The notes below the pieces were generated by a model. It was not told the DNA's origin. It searched no databases and saw nothing but the letters and a program-made list of their open reading frames with translations. Positions 1 to 8,082 of a DNA stretch of 64,000 nucleotides are shown here, piece by piece; within the stretch, counting starts at the first letter, position 1, and every line of letters begins with the position of its first letter. The translations under genes were made by a program, and so were the position numbers. Source of the stretch: Donghicola eburneus (GTDB lineage: Bacteria > Pseudomonadota > Alphaproteobacteria > Rhodobacterales > Rhodobacteraceae). The stretch lies in NCBI RefSeq assembly GCF_900115865.1, contig NZ_FOXY01000005.1:333212-397211 (forward strand), given 5' to 3'.

Positions 1-521
1 AGGGCCTTCATCACCGGATCGTCGGGGTCGTTGGGATCGACCACCTCGCAAATAGAGCCACCGCTGTCACAAATGAAGTTGTCGTAGCCGTAGAGCCCCT
101 TGGCCCGCTCGCAGAAATAAGGCGTGTCCAGCAGGGCCGCGATTTCGGCGGTGCGGTGCTGGTCCTGACGGCGGCGATATTCGGCAAAGGGCAGGCCGCC
201 TTGATCGGGGTTGCCTGGTTTGCCCAGGTAGGTGGACAGCGGCGCCAGATTTTCAAAGGTGATGTTCGAGCCGATAAAGATCGAGTCCGACATCAAGAGT
301 TCGCGCAGGGTCGGATGCTGCATCGCCAGACGTTTGTATTCGTCGGTGATGTATTCGCCCATGTACCGCGTGCCGATTCGGTAATCGATCGAGTAGTGAA
401 ACCAGCCCGCATCGTGACGCAGCATATTGGCCAGAAAGGTTTTTCCCAAACCGGACATTCCGAACAGGGTGATGCGTTTGGAGGCGGCGGTCAGCCAACT
501 GTCGGCGGTGGGATATAACAT
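1..521 (-). CDS. P-loop ATPase, C-terminal part cut by window edge
   Basis: The minus-strand frame is open from an ATG at 521 to base 1 with no stop, so at least 173 residues are visible and the 3' end lies outside the window. A Walker A motif GMSGLGKT sits at residues 21-28, followed by a sequence that reads like the small roseobacter proteins annotated only as ATPase. No Walker B can be assigned with certainty. Other frames here give short ORFs that are shadows. The substrate and role are unknown. The motif is seen directly; the family assignment is from recollection of Rhodobacteraceae genomes. Confidence 0.75.
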   Translation of the reverse strand, partial: MLYPTADSWLTAASKRITLFGMSGLGKTFLANMLRHDAGWFHYSIDYRIGTRYMGEYITDEYKRLAMQHPTLRELLMSDSIFIGSNITFENLAPLSTYLGKPGNPDQGGLPFAEYRRRQDQHRTAEIAALLDTPYFCERAKGLYGYDNFICDSGGSICEVVDPNDPDDPVMKA

Positions 522-600
522 GAAAAAGGCTCGGTCTAAGGGCGTTTATGCTGTGTTATCGCCCCCTTAGGGTGCGGTCAAATGCACCGTGGCGATCCAG

Positions 601-636
601 CAAAAAGAAACGCCCCGCACGGGGTGTGCAGGGCGC
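601..636 (-). terminator. Intrinsic terminator of the FadL-like gene
   Basis: Arms at 611-620 and 626-635 pair over 10 bp with one mismatch. Read on the minus strand they are followed by a T-rich run (complement of 602-610). It lies 23 bases past the stop of the outer-membrane protein gene. Confidence 0.8.
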
Positions 637-658
637 TCTGTCTGATCTGGTGGGCAGA

Positions 659-1837
659 TCAGAAGGTGTAGGACAGCTTGATGCCTGCGCCGAAGACGGT
701 GTTCCCGTCAAAGGTCGCACGGGTCGCGTTGCGGGCGTAGCCTTTGGCATCGCCGACCTGACGCCAGCTTGCGCCGCCCGACAGCTCGAAGCCATTGTCA
801 AAGGTGTATGCGCCGCCAAGGGTCACCGACGTGTAGCCGTTGGTTGGGGCCAAGGGCGACACCTCGTCATCTCCGCCTGCCTCGTACGAAATCGCGGCCA
901 GTGCCGAGAAGTTCGGCGAGAAGCGACGGCCAACACCCAGAGTATAGGTGTACGTATCTTCTAGGCTGACCAGCTCAGACGAGAGCAGATCCGCATAAAC
1001 GCCAAACACCGAGTGCTCGACCCAGCGGACAGAGCCAAAAACCAGCGTGTCTTCTGCTACGCCAGACTGGAACTCGAGGTTCCAAGACTTGGGTGTCTTT
1101 ACGTCTTGGCTGCCGTTTTGGGTGACTTCCGTTGTCGCCACGGTCCCGCCGCCCGGTGCGAGCACAACGTTCGCAGGCAGCGTTTCCTTGGTGTCCATCT
1201 TGTGGGTGATTTCCGAGTTGAAGCTCAGAGCAACACGCAGCGCGATGTCAGGAATTTCATAGGCCGCGCCAACTGTGTAGCCGGTGCCTACGGTGTCCTG
1301 AAGTTCAATGTTATAGCCAGAGGCGCCTGCCGCGACAGGGGTGCCAGTGGGCAGGACCTGCAGCGTGCCGCCATAAGTGGTCCCGTCCAGCGTGATATCG
1401 CCGGAGGCTTTCTGACGGCGCAGCCCGCCAAAGACGCTTGCATTCTCGTTGACCTGATACTTCAGCAAAAAGGTCTGCGCTTCGACTTCGGCAAAGGCTT
1501 TGGTGCCACCAAGTTCGGTCGTTGCAGAATTGCCGCCGTATTCAATATCAGCACCGAACGGTTGGTCCAGAATGATGCCGAACGACAAACGGTCGTTTAT
1601 GTCTATCTTGGCGCGGAATTCTTTCTGCGAGAAATCATTCGCGACATCATCGTAATCGTAACCGGTCGTTTCACCTTCGCCACTGACGCTCGGGCGCACA
1701 GTGCCAAGACCCAGCTCGACATAGTTGCCCTTTTTGAACAGGACGGAATTGGTTTGGTTGGTGCGTTCAATGCCGCCTGCAGCCACCGTGGTGCCCAGAA
1801 CAGCAAGTATTGCACTACTTACTAGTGTCTTATTCAT
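659..1837 (-). CDS. OmpP1/FadL/TodX-family outer-membrane transport protein
   Basis: 392-residue predicted beta-barrel. It has an N-terminal signal peptide (hydrophobic stretch ending about residue 20 at TVAAGGIERTNQ), alternating aromatic and polar segments throughout, and a C-terminal ...LSYTF with the terminal Phe typical of outer-membrane barrels. FadL-family proteins carry long-chain fatty acids or other hydrophobic compounds across the outer membrane by a lateral route. The specific substrate cannot be told from sequence. The gene stands alone between a terminator and an intergenic region; no fatty-acid degradation gene is adjacent. The start at 1837 gives a complete signal peptide. Confidence 0.85.
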   Translation of the reverse strand: MNKTLVSSAILAVLGTTVAAGGIERTNQTNSVLFKKGNYVELGLGTVRPSVSGEGETTGYDYDDVANDFSQKEFRAKIDINDRLSFGIILDQPFGADIEYGGNSATTELGGTKAFAEVEAQTFLLKYQVNENASVFGGLRRQKASGDITLDGTTYGGTLQVLPTGTPVAAGASGYNIELQDTVGTGYTVGAAYEIPDIALRVALSFNSEITHKMDTKETLPANVVLAPGGGTVATTEVTQNGSQDVKTPKSWNLEFQSGVAEDTLVFGSVRWVEHSVFGVYADLLSSELVSLEDTYTYTLGVGRRFSPNFSALAAISYEAGGDDEVSPLAPTNGYTSVTLGGAYTFDNGFELSGGASWRQVGDAKGYARNATRATFDGNTVFGAGIKLSYTF

Positions 1838-1954
1838 GGATCCTCATCCCTGTTTCCTTCTCCCCAAGGTAATCCGAGCCTACGGGTCCCCTTGGCGAGC
1901 GGTCAATCTTTGCCCTTACGTTAACGTGACCACTGTGGCCGTAACGTAACTTCG

Positions 1955-2821
1955 TCAGCTCTTCCGCGTCTCTATTCGGATGTTTGCATAGTTTGCGGTA
2001 ATAATGATTAGCGCACCTAACGAAACGTAAACATCAAGGACTTCGGAATACATCAATGCTCCTATTGCAGCAATAAGGGGTAGCCGAAGGAAATCTATGG
2101 GCATCACAATGGATGCTGGCGCGAGGGAAAGCGCGGTGGTCAGGCAGAAATGCGCGGTCACGCCGCAAATCGCGATGACCGTGACCAGCGGCAAGTTCGC
2201 GGCCGTCGGGACAGCGATATCCAAATCGATCCCCGCACAAATCAGACCGAAAACGAACTGCATGCCAGTGAGCCAGAACATGATGGACGTGATTCTCTCG
2301 GTCCGGGTCAGCAAGCGGGTGGTGACCGCTGACGCTGCAAAGCCGATGGCGGCCAGCGCAGGGGTCAGCTGGGCCCAGCCAATCGCGTTCACTCCGGGGC
2401 GGGTGATGACCAGAATACCGACAAAGCCCGCGATGCCCGCAATGACGCGGTTCTTGGTGAGCCGTTCGTTCAGGATGATCGCCGACATCAGCAAGGCCCA
2501 AAGCGGCGCACTGAATTCAATCGCGAAGACCTGCGCCAAGGGCACCACCGTGATCGCAAAGAACCACAGGTTTTGCGCGGTGAAATGGCAGAGATTCCGG
2601 ACCAGATGCAGGGGCAGGCGGTCGGTTTTAATGTCGCCGCGGGTGCCCGCAAGGCTCGCCACTGCCAAGACAATTAGGAAGCCGATCAGGCTGCGGTAGA
2701 GCATGATCTCGAACGTATCAAGATTTGTGCTGACTTCGCGGCCGGCGATCGCCATGGCGCTAAAGGACAGGATGGCGCCGCTCATCCAGAGGCAACCGCG
2801 CAGAACCGGTGACACGTGCAA
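1955..2821 (-). CDS. DMT-superfamily transporter (EamA domains)
   Basis: 288-residue integral membrane protein with two tandem EamA repeats (about residues 10-140 and 150-280) and about ten hydrophobic helices. The first repeat contains the characteristic run SAPLWALLMSAIILNERL, matching the conserved 'P..aall.w..l.Er' region of RhaT/EamA exporters. Proteins of this family export metabolites such as amino acids or act as permeases; the substrate is not predictable. The gene begins with ATG at 2821. It is probably a single-gene unit. Confidence 0.88.
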   Translation of the reverse strand: MHVSPVLRGCLWMSGAILSFSAMAIAGREVSTNLDTFEIMLYRSLIGFLIVLAVASLAGTRGDIKTDRLPLHLVRNLCHFTAQNLWFFAITVVPLAQVFAIEFSAPLWALLMSAIILNERLTKNRVIAGIAGFVGILVITRPGVNAIGWAQLTPALAAIGFAASAVTTRLLTRTERITSIMFWLTGMQFVFGLICAGIDLDIAVPTAANLPLVTVIAICGVTAHFCLTTALSLAPASIVMPIDFLRLPLIAAIGALMYSEVLDVYVSLGALIIITANYANIRIETRKS

Positions 2822-2897
2822 GTGCTCCTATAAGTTGGGGCAGGGTGTCCGGCATCTTTGCGCGCGGAGCGCGAAAGTAAAGTGTTGTGTGTTGGGG

Positions 2898-3548
2898 TTA
2901 GTGCAAGAACGCTCCGCCCAATTGTGGTGTCGCGCCAATCAGATCGGCCGCACTCCAGACTGTGGCGCGGCCCAGATTGAACCAAAAGGCCAACGCCTCT
3001 CGAACCACGAGGCGGGCGCTCATCTCGACACCGTCGGGGCGAAGGGTGCTGCTTTTGCAGACGCCCTCAACCGGCACGCCAGCCCAAGCAAAGCTTAGCG
3101 CCGCACGCCACAGGTGATAGCCATCGCTGACGAGGAGGACGTCTTTGCTGTCCTGAATGAATCGTGCAGAGTTGCGGGCGTTCTGAAGGGTCGAGCGGGA
3201 ATTATCCTCGATTGTGATGGCGCTGGCGGGGACGCCTGCAGCCTCTGCCCGTGCGGCCATCTGGATCGCGGCAGCTGTGTGCACGCGGTTGTCGCTGACC
3301 CCGCCCGTCATGTGGAGATGGGGCGCAAGTCCCCGTTCGAACAGATCGATGGCCGCGTCCGTGCGCATTGCCGTATCGGGTCCCAGTACACCATGATCGC
3401 CAAGGCTGCCGCTGAGCACAACGATGGTGTCGTAGCGTGTGCTACCATCCAGCGCAAAGCAATCTCGGCTGAGCAGGGCAGACCCAAGCGCAACGCCTAG
3501 CCCGATCAGAGCGCAATAGGTGAACAGGCTAAAAAGGCGTCGCAGCAT
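2898..3548 (-). CDS. YdcF/SanA-like DUF218 protein
   Basis: 216 residues with one N-terminal membrane helix (about residues 7-25) followed by a DUF218 domain. The domain opens with DTIVVLSGSLGD and continues with MRTDAAIDLF, HMTGG, the 'E..SRST..NA..S' block and LLVSDGYHLWRA. These are the conserved steps of the YdcF/ElyC/SanA fold. ElyC and SanA members affect envelope polysaccharide or peptidoglycan handling in enterobacteria; their biochemical activity is not settled. It is separated by a terminator from the SGNH hydrolase gene upstream of it, so it is probably not part of that operon although it follows it on the same strand. Confidence 0.85.
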   Translation of the reverse strand: MLRRLFSLFTYCALIGLGVALGSALLSRDCFALDGSTRYDTIVVLSGSLGDHGVLGPDTAMRTDAAIDLFERGLAPHLHMTGGVSDNRVHTAAAIQMAARAEAAGVPASAITIEDNSRSTLQNARNSARFIQDSKDVLLVSDGYHLWRAALSFAWAGVPVEGVCKSSTLRPDGVEMSARLVVREALAFWFNLGRATVWSAADLIGATPQLGGAFLH

Positions 3549-3638
3549 AGGGTGTTCAAAATCAAGGTGACCAGTATCCGGATATCTCTAACCGGAGAAT
3601 GGATCAGTATTGTGACCAAATTCTTGCCAATCACGGCA

Positions 3639-3672
3639 TGAAAAAGCCCGCCCCGAATGGCTCGGGACGGGT
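3639..3672 (-). terminator. Intrinsic terminator of the carbamoyltransferase cassette
   Basis: Arms 3647-3656 and 3662-3671 pair over 10 bp with one mismatch, followed on the minus strand by five T (complement of 3641-3645). It closes the SGNH hydrolase operon before the YdcF-like gene. Confidence 0.85.
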
Positions 3673-3727
3673 TCCGGATATCTAAGAGCGGGAGCGCCCC
3701 AGCGTAAAGCGATAAATGGTCGGCGCC

Positions 3728-4990
3728 TTACTGGTTTGCGGCCGCCGTGGTCTGGGTTCCGCCACACATCTGGACCACATCGTCGCGGATCATTCTGCTG
3801 AATTTCACCGAGCCCTGGTCGTTGAAGTGGCCGTTGTCTGCAAAATCTTCGTCCGAGAAGGCGTCGATATCGGGATAAATGAATCCCGCTCCGACGTCAG
3901 GCGCCAAATTGCCCACGAACTTATTAAAGCGATCCTGCAGCTGCCACGTGTCCCCGTCATAGACAAAGGGCAGCCAGCCGTAGATCCGTGTGGGATCTGT
4001 CAGGCGGGCTCGGTTCAGCATCTGCGCCACGAACACCGTCTTGATGCCCCGCGACTCGTTGATGGCGGCAATGCTGCGCACGTTGCGTTCTGCCACGCGG
4101 AACAGATCGTCATCGGCGGTCACGTCCTTGCCCACGGTGCCCTGAGCCTGCGGGAACGGCAGTTCATTGCGCATGAAGTACGCGGCCAACAAGTTTAGCG
4201 TCGGAGAGGGCGAGCCCAGACTGAAGCGGATTTTCTGCGCCCCGTATTGGGACAACAGGTGAAAGTCCGCATAGCCGTTGTCCAGCTTGTCAAAGCCGTA
4301 GTCGCGGATGTCGTTCCAACCCATGTAGTAGACAGCACAGAACGGCTCGGTCCCCGCGCGATCTTCGTAGAAGGTCGTTTGAACCACATGCTCGCTGCTG
4401 GAATAGCCCGGGACGCCGTTATTCGAAACCGAATATTCGGGGATCAGGGTGTCCAGTTGGCTGACCCATGTCGCGGCATCGCTGCTGACGCCAAGGTCAT
4501 AGGTCGAAGACCCGCCGAACACAGCGACGTGTGGTTTTGCCGGATCAAAGGGCAGCGCGTTATTCCGCAGATGGTTCGCATTATGCGACACGGTCGGCGC
4601 GCTGTAATTCGCCACGGGCAAAGAGGCCAGAAGCGGGTGGAACTGATACCGGTCGCCTTCTTCGACAGGGAAGGTGGTCTCCATCCGTGTGGGGACGCCC
4701 GCCATCGCCAAGGCAAGAGGAATGTATCCCACTGCCAGTTCGACAAACAGGAACATCGACAGAACGGCGGACACCATGTGCCAGCTTTTGAACGAAGCCA
4801 GCAGAGCGAGCCCTGCCAGCACCATCAGGTAAACCTGCGCGTAGAACAGAACCTGTTCTCCGATTCCGACAAGTCGGAACAGCATCATCACCAGAACAAC
4901 AAAAGCGAGCATCAAAGCGATGAAGGAGCCGATGAACCCTTTGTATTGGTTCTCTTTCTCGCTCCCCCAAGTCTTCTCAATCCAGCTCAT
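3728..4990 (-). CDS. Membrane-anchored SGNH/GDSL hydrolase (SxtL-like position)
   Basis: 420 residues. Three hydrophobic helices occupy roughly residues 20-40, 47-66 and 73-97, followed by an SGNH/GDSL domain. Block I is FGGSSTYDLG with the nucleophile near Ser161-162. Block III is suggested by YMGWNDIRDYG. The C-terminal Asp/His pair is in DNGHFNDQGS. I chose the ATG at 4990 rather than an upstream one at 5032 because it has a GAGGAG ribosome binding site 5 bases away; it overlaps the carbamoyltransferase 3' end by 14 bp. In the saxitoxin cluster the equivalent SxtL is a GDSL hydrolase proposed to remove an acyl or carbamoyl group. Here a role in trimming or transferring an ester on a carbamoylated glycan or metabolite is inference. 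Confidence 0.85.
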   Translation of the reverse strand: MSWIEKTWGSEKENQYKGFIGSFIALMLAFVVLVMMLFRLVGIGEQVLFYAQVYLMVLAGLALLASFKSWHMVSAVLSMFLFVELAVGYIPLALAMAGVPTRMETTFPVEEGDRYQFHPLLASLPVANYSAPTVSHNANHLRNNALPFDPAKPHVAVFGGSSTYDLGVSSDAATWVSQLDTLIPEYSVSNNGVPGYSSSEHVVQTTFYEDRAGTEPFCAVYYMGWNDIRDYGFDKLDNGYADFHLLSQYGAQKIRFSLGSPSPTLNLLAAYFMRNELPFPQAQGTVGKDVTADDDLFRVAERNVRSIAAINESRGIKTVFVAQMLNRARLTDPTRIYGWLPFVYDGDTWQLQDRFNKFVGNLAPDVGAGFIYPDIDAFSDEDFADNGHFNDQGSVKFSRMIRDDVVQMCGGTQTTAAANQ

Positions 4991-6815
4991 AACGCTCCTC
5001 GTAGTTCTCTTTGAGCGCGGGGTCCTGTTCATCCTTCACCAGGAAGTAGTTGCCGACCGCCAGAACATCGAGCTCTGTTCCCATGAAGCATTTGAACGCA
5101 TCGGTGGGGGTACAGATGATCGGCTCTCCGCGAACGTTGAACGATGTGTTCACCACCAGTGGGCAGCCGGTCTTGTCATAGAACTTCGAAATCACCGCGT
5201 GGTAGCGCGGGTTCGTGTCCTCGTGGACAGTCTGGATGCGGGCCGAATAGTCGACGTGGGTGATCGCCGGAACCGACGAACGGGGCACGTTCAGCTTTTC
5301 GATCCCGAAAAGTGCGTCCTCTTCTTCGGTCATCTTGCGGCGCTTGCTCTCCTGAACATCGGCGACGAGCAGCATGTAAGGGCTGTCGCTGTCGTGTTCG
5401 AACCACTCGTTCACATGCTCTCGTAGGACACTGGGGGCAAAGGGGCGGAAGCTTTCGCGATACTTCACTTTCAGGTTCAGCTGCTTTTGCATAACCGGCG
5501 AGCGCGGGTCCGCGATGATGCTCCGACCGCCCAAGGCGCGCGGACCGAATTCCATGCGGCCTTGCATCCAGCCAATCGCCTTTTCGTCCGCAAGCGCGCT
5601 GGCAACGCTGTCGATCAGACCGTCGTCGTCCATCTTGTGGAACTTGGCACCACACGCCAGAAGCTCGTTCTCGATCTCGGCATCTTCGTAGACCGGACCC
5701 AAATAGGCACCTTGCATCGCATCGCGGTCGTTCGACAGCGTGCGCTCTTTGGCATAGTCCTGATACCAGACCGCCAGCGCCGCACCGAGCGCACCGCCCG
5801 CGTCACCGGCGGCAGGCTGGATCCAGATGTTCTCGAAGATGTTTTCGCGCAGCAGAATGCCATTCGCCACACAGTTCAAAGCCACACCGCCTGCAAGGCA
5901 GAGGTTCTTTTCGCCGGTTTCTTCGGCAATGCCGCGCGCAATCTCGAGAACGATGTCTTCGGTGACTTTTTGCACCGAAGCTGCCAGATCCATTTCCCGC
6001 TGGGTCAGTTCAGTTTCCGAGGTCCGCGCAGGGCCCCCGAACAGATCGTCGAACTTCTTGTTGGTCATGGTCAGACCGGTCGCGTAGTCGAAGTAGCTCA
6101 TGTCCAGCTGGAAGCTGCCATCTTCGGCCACGTGGATCAGATGTTCGCGGATCTTGTCGGCATAGACCGGCTCGCCATAGGGAGCGAGGCCCATCACCTT
6201 GTACTCACCGGAGTTTACCTTGAAACCCGTGTAGTAGGTGAACGCCGAATAGAGCAGACCCAAAGAATGCGGGAAGTGCAGTTCCTTGAGCACTTTCAGG
6301 TCTTTGCCCTTGCCGATTGCCAGCGACGTCGTGGTCCACTCGCCCACACCATCCAGCGTCAGCACTGCTGCGCTGTCAAAGGGCGAGGGGTAGAACGCAC
6401 TCGCCGCGTGGGACAGGTGGTGTTCGGAGAACAGGATCCTGTCACGCCATTTGACGTCCTTGCCCAACGTGGCCTCGAGCTCTTTGGTCAGCATCGACTT
6501 CTGGAACAGTTTTTCCTTGATCCACAGGGGCATCGAGGTCCGGAAGCTTTTGAAGCCCTTGGGCGCGAAGGCCAAATAGGTCTCCAGTAGGCGTTCAAAT
6601 TTCACAAAAGGCTTCTCGTAGAAGACGACTTTGTCCACGTCTGCGGCCGAAATCCCAGCTTCGGCGATGCAATACTGCACCGCCTTATGGGGGAATCCCG
6701 GATCGTGTTTCTTGCGTGTGAAACGTTCTTCCTGTGCTGCTGCGATGATCACGCCATCCTTCAGCAGGCAGGCCGCGCTATCATGGTAAAACGCGGAAAT
6801 ACCCAAAATATACAT
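4977..6815 (-). CDS. NodU/CmcH-family O-carbamoyltransferase
   Basis: 612 residues, the usual length of the NodU/CmcH/TobZ family. The N-terminal Kae1-like domain starts MYILGISAFYHDSAA, with the conserved His11, then SEHHLSHAASAF (His132, His133, His136), the metal and nucleotide site region. Next come GEYKVMGLAPYG, NLCLAGGVALNCVANG and the C-terminal FGPRALGGRSI block. Family members make carbamoyl adenylate from carbamoyl phosphate and ATP and move the carbamoyl to a hydroxyl of a sugar, antibiotic or nod factor. The acceptor here is unknown. It sits in an operon with SxtJ-like and DUF5989 genes upstream and an SGNH hydrolase downstream. Confidence 0.95.
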   Translation of the reverse strand: MYILGISAFYHDSAACLLKDGVIIAAAQEERFTRKKHDPGFPHKAVQYCIAEAGISAADVDKVVFYEKPFVKFERLLETYLAFAPKGFKSFRTSMPLWIKEKLFQKSMLTKELEATLGKDVKWRDRILFSEHHLSHAASAFYPSPFDSAAVLTLDGVGEWTTTSLAIGKGKDLKVLKELHFPHSLGLLYSAFTYYTGFKVNSGEYKVMGLAPYGEPVYADKIREHLIHVAEDGSFQLDMSYFDYATGLTMTNKKFDDLFGGPARTSETELTQREMDLAASVQKVTEDIVLEIARGIAEETGEKNLCLAGGVALNCVANGILLRENIFENIWIQPAAGDAGGALGAALAVWYQDYAKERTLSNDRDAMQGAYLGPVYEDAEIENELLACGAKFHKMDDDGLIDSVASALADEKAIGWMQGRMEFGPRALGGRSIIADPRSPVMQKQLNLKVKYRESFRPFAPSVLREHVNEWFEHDSDSPYMLLVADVQESKRRKMTEEEDALFGIEKLNVPRSSVPAITHVDYSARIQTVHEDTNPRYHAVISKFYDKTGCPLVVNTSFNVRGEPIICTPTDAFKCFMGTELDVLAVGNYFLVKDEQDPALKENYEERYELD

Positions 6816-6833
6816 TGTAAGATCAGACCGAAC

Positions 6834-6983
6834 TTAAAATAGGGTGTAAATAAACGGTGCCACAACCGAGCCCTGCGCCAGAATAAGCAGGCCGCCGAGA
6901 ATGAACATCACAGTAATAATGGGAAGAAGCCAAAGTTTCTTTTTGGCCCCTAAAAAGGAATAGAGCTCGCCGATAAATTCCAT
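6834..6983 (-). CDS. DUF5989 small membrane protein (SxtK-like)
   Basis: 49 residues starting MEFIGELYSFLGAKKKLW, then one hydrophobic helix (about residues 17-36) and the family ending LAQGSVVAPFIYTLF. This conserved tail identifies DUF5989. The ATG at 6983 gives a protein of family length; longer upstream starts overlap the sxtJ-like gene in another frame. DUF5989 genes recur next to carbamoyltransferase and SxtJ genes across bacteria, and SxtK of saxitoxin clusters is a small protein in the same place. No biochemical function is known; a membrane partner or scaffold for the transferase is inference. Confidence 0.88.
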   Translation of the reverse strand: MEFIGELYSFLGAKKKLWLLPIITVMFILGGLLILAQGSVVAPFIYTLF

Positions 6984-7018
6984 AAAATTTCCCTCACTCC
7001 AAAAGTAACACTTGTTCA

Positions 7019-7417
7019 TTAGAATTGATTTTTGAAAGATCCCTGTGCCGCATCGTCCGCGCGCACTTTCCAGTGGGATCCGCTGGTCTGCATTTTCAGA
7101 CCCAGTTCGTCTCGGCCCATCGCCCGCATGATCATGCTGATCGGGGTGAAAAGACCGAAGTAAATAACGCCGAGGACAATTGGGCTGACGATCATCCCAA
7201 GCAGCAGCCCGAGCCCCATCCATGCCTTGTTTAAAGGCAGCAGAATGTCTGCTTTGACAAAAGAGATGATGAAAAATGCAATCGCCGCAACGACGGAGAT
7301 AATTGCAAAGGTTGTCGCATCATGGGCGAAAAACCGCCATGCGACTACGATAAATACAAACGCGAAAAACAGGCCAAACTTTTTGTTTGACGGTAAATCA
7401 GTGTCAGGCAGTTTCAT
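7019..7417 (-). CDS. SxtJ-family membrane protein
   Basis: 132 residues with about four hydrophobic helices in the first 100 residues and a hydrophilic tail containing RAMGRDELGLKMQ and SHWKVR, features of the SxtJ family. The start at 7417 (MKLPDTDLPS) is preferred over 7444 because AGGGA lies about 7 bases before it. It is the first gene of the cassette, 35 bases before the DUF5989 start. SxtJ proteins are of unknown function and are found beside O-carbamoyltransferases, including in cyanobacterial saxitoxin clusters. Confidence 0.85.
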   Translation of the reverse strand: MKLPDTDLPSNKKFGLFFAFVFIVVAWRFFAHDATTFAIISVVAAIAFFIISFVKADILLPLNKAWMGLGLLLGMIVSPIVLGVIYFGLFTPISMIMRAMGRDELGLKMQTSGSHWKVRADDAAQGSFKNQF

Positions 7418-8044
7418 TGGCTTCCCTGAGATAGTGCTTTGCAAAATTTAAGTTTGCGCAGCTGCCAGTTAATTATTTCACTTTGATATAATTCGATCCA
7501 ATGGATCATGTTTCAAATTCGTGCATCCAGATTATTGATCTTTTGAATCGCGGATTCAATCAGATTTAATGCCGCGGCTCATTTTCTGGGGGTCTGGAAC
7601 CCCTGTAAAATAAAGTTTGGCTGCGCGATCATCTTTCAAAACGGCTACCTTTCCGGCTTGATTGAATTCTCACGGACGCGTGATCAGACTGCTGATTTTG
7701 CTTGAATAGATGGGATAGGCTGCCACGGGGTCGCGTAAGCAGACCTGCATGAGCTGTAGCAGCAGGTATCGCCAAAGACTCCGATTGTCAGAGTGCCGCA
7801 GAGCAACACGTCCTGAAAACTTTATCGGGGCGATGCTCAGAAATGCAGGATCATGCGCTGGCGAACCCGCCCTCAGATCGGCGGAGTGATTCCTACGATG
7901 CGAGACACGCAAGCAGAGGTCTGCCGACTTGGGGGATCAGTTTGAGCCTGCACCCCGCACTGCCGTTGTGAGCACGCTGGTGTGCGCCGACGCATAAGAT
8001 CTTCGGGCGGACTTTTTTGTCGGTTGATTACGAGCAGACGCCAA
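7418..8044. other. 627-base gap, no convincing gene
   Basis: The left part (about 7440-7670) is visibly richer in A and T than the rest of the window, and presumably holds the promoter of the minus-strand cassette. A hairpin GGGGT-ctgga-ACCCC lies near 7590-7604, without a T tract. The right part (about 7680-8000) returns to ordinary composition. A minus-strand frame at 7670-7912 could encode 80 residues but resembles nothing I know and has no clear ribosome binding site. The region may be decayed DNA. Confidence 0.5.
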
Positions 8045-8074
8045 TGAAAAAGCCGCCCGTTTCGGGGCGGCTTT
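8045..8074 (-). terminator. Intrinsic terminator of guaA
   Basis: AAGCCGCCC pairs with GGGCGGCTT (about 8050-8072) around a short loop, followed on the minus strand by a T run complementary to 8047-8051. It lies just after the guaA stop. Confidence 0.88.
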
Positions 8075-8082
8075 GACTTGGA

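Noticed and set aside
4247..5014. 255-codon plus-strand frame over the SGNH hydrolase gene
   Set aside because: His- and Gln-rich shadow without recognisable domain.
3728..7417. Saxitoxin biosynthesis
   Set aside because: Only the sxtI-L type accessory genes are present; no polyketide-like SxtA, amidinotransferase SxtG or other core genes occur, so toxin production is not supported.
7670..7912. 80-codon minus-strand frame in the gap before guaA
   Set aside because: No ribosome binding site, no family resemblance, and composition unlike neighbouring genes.
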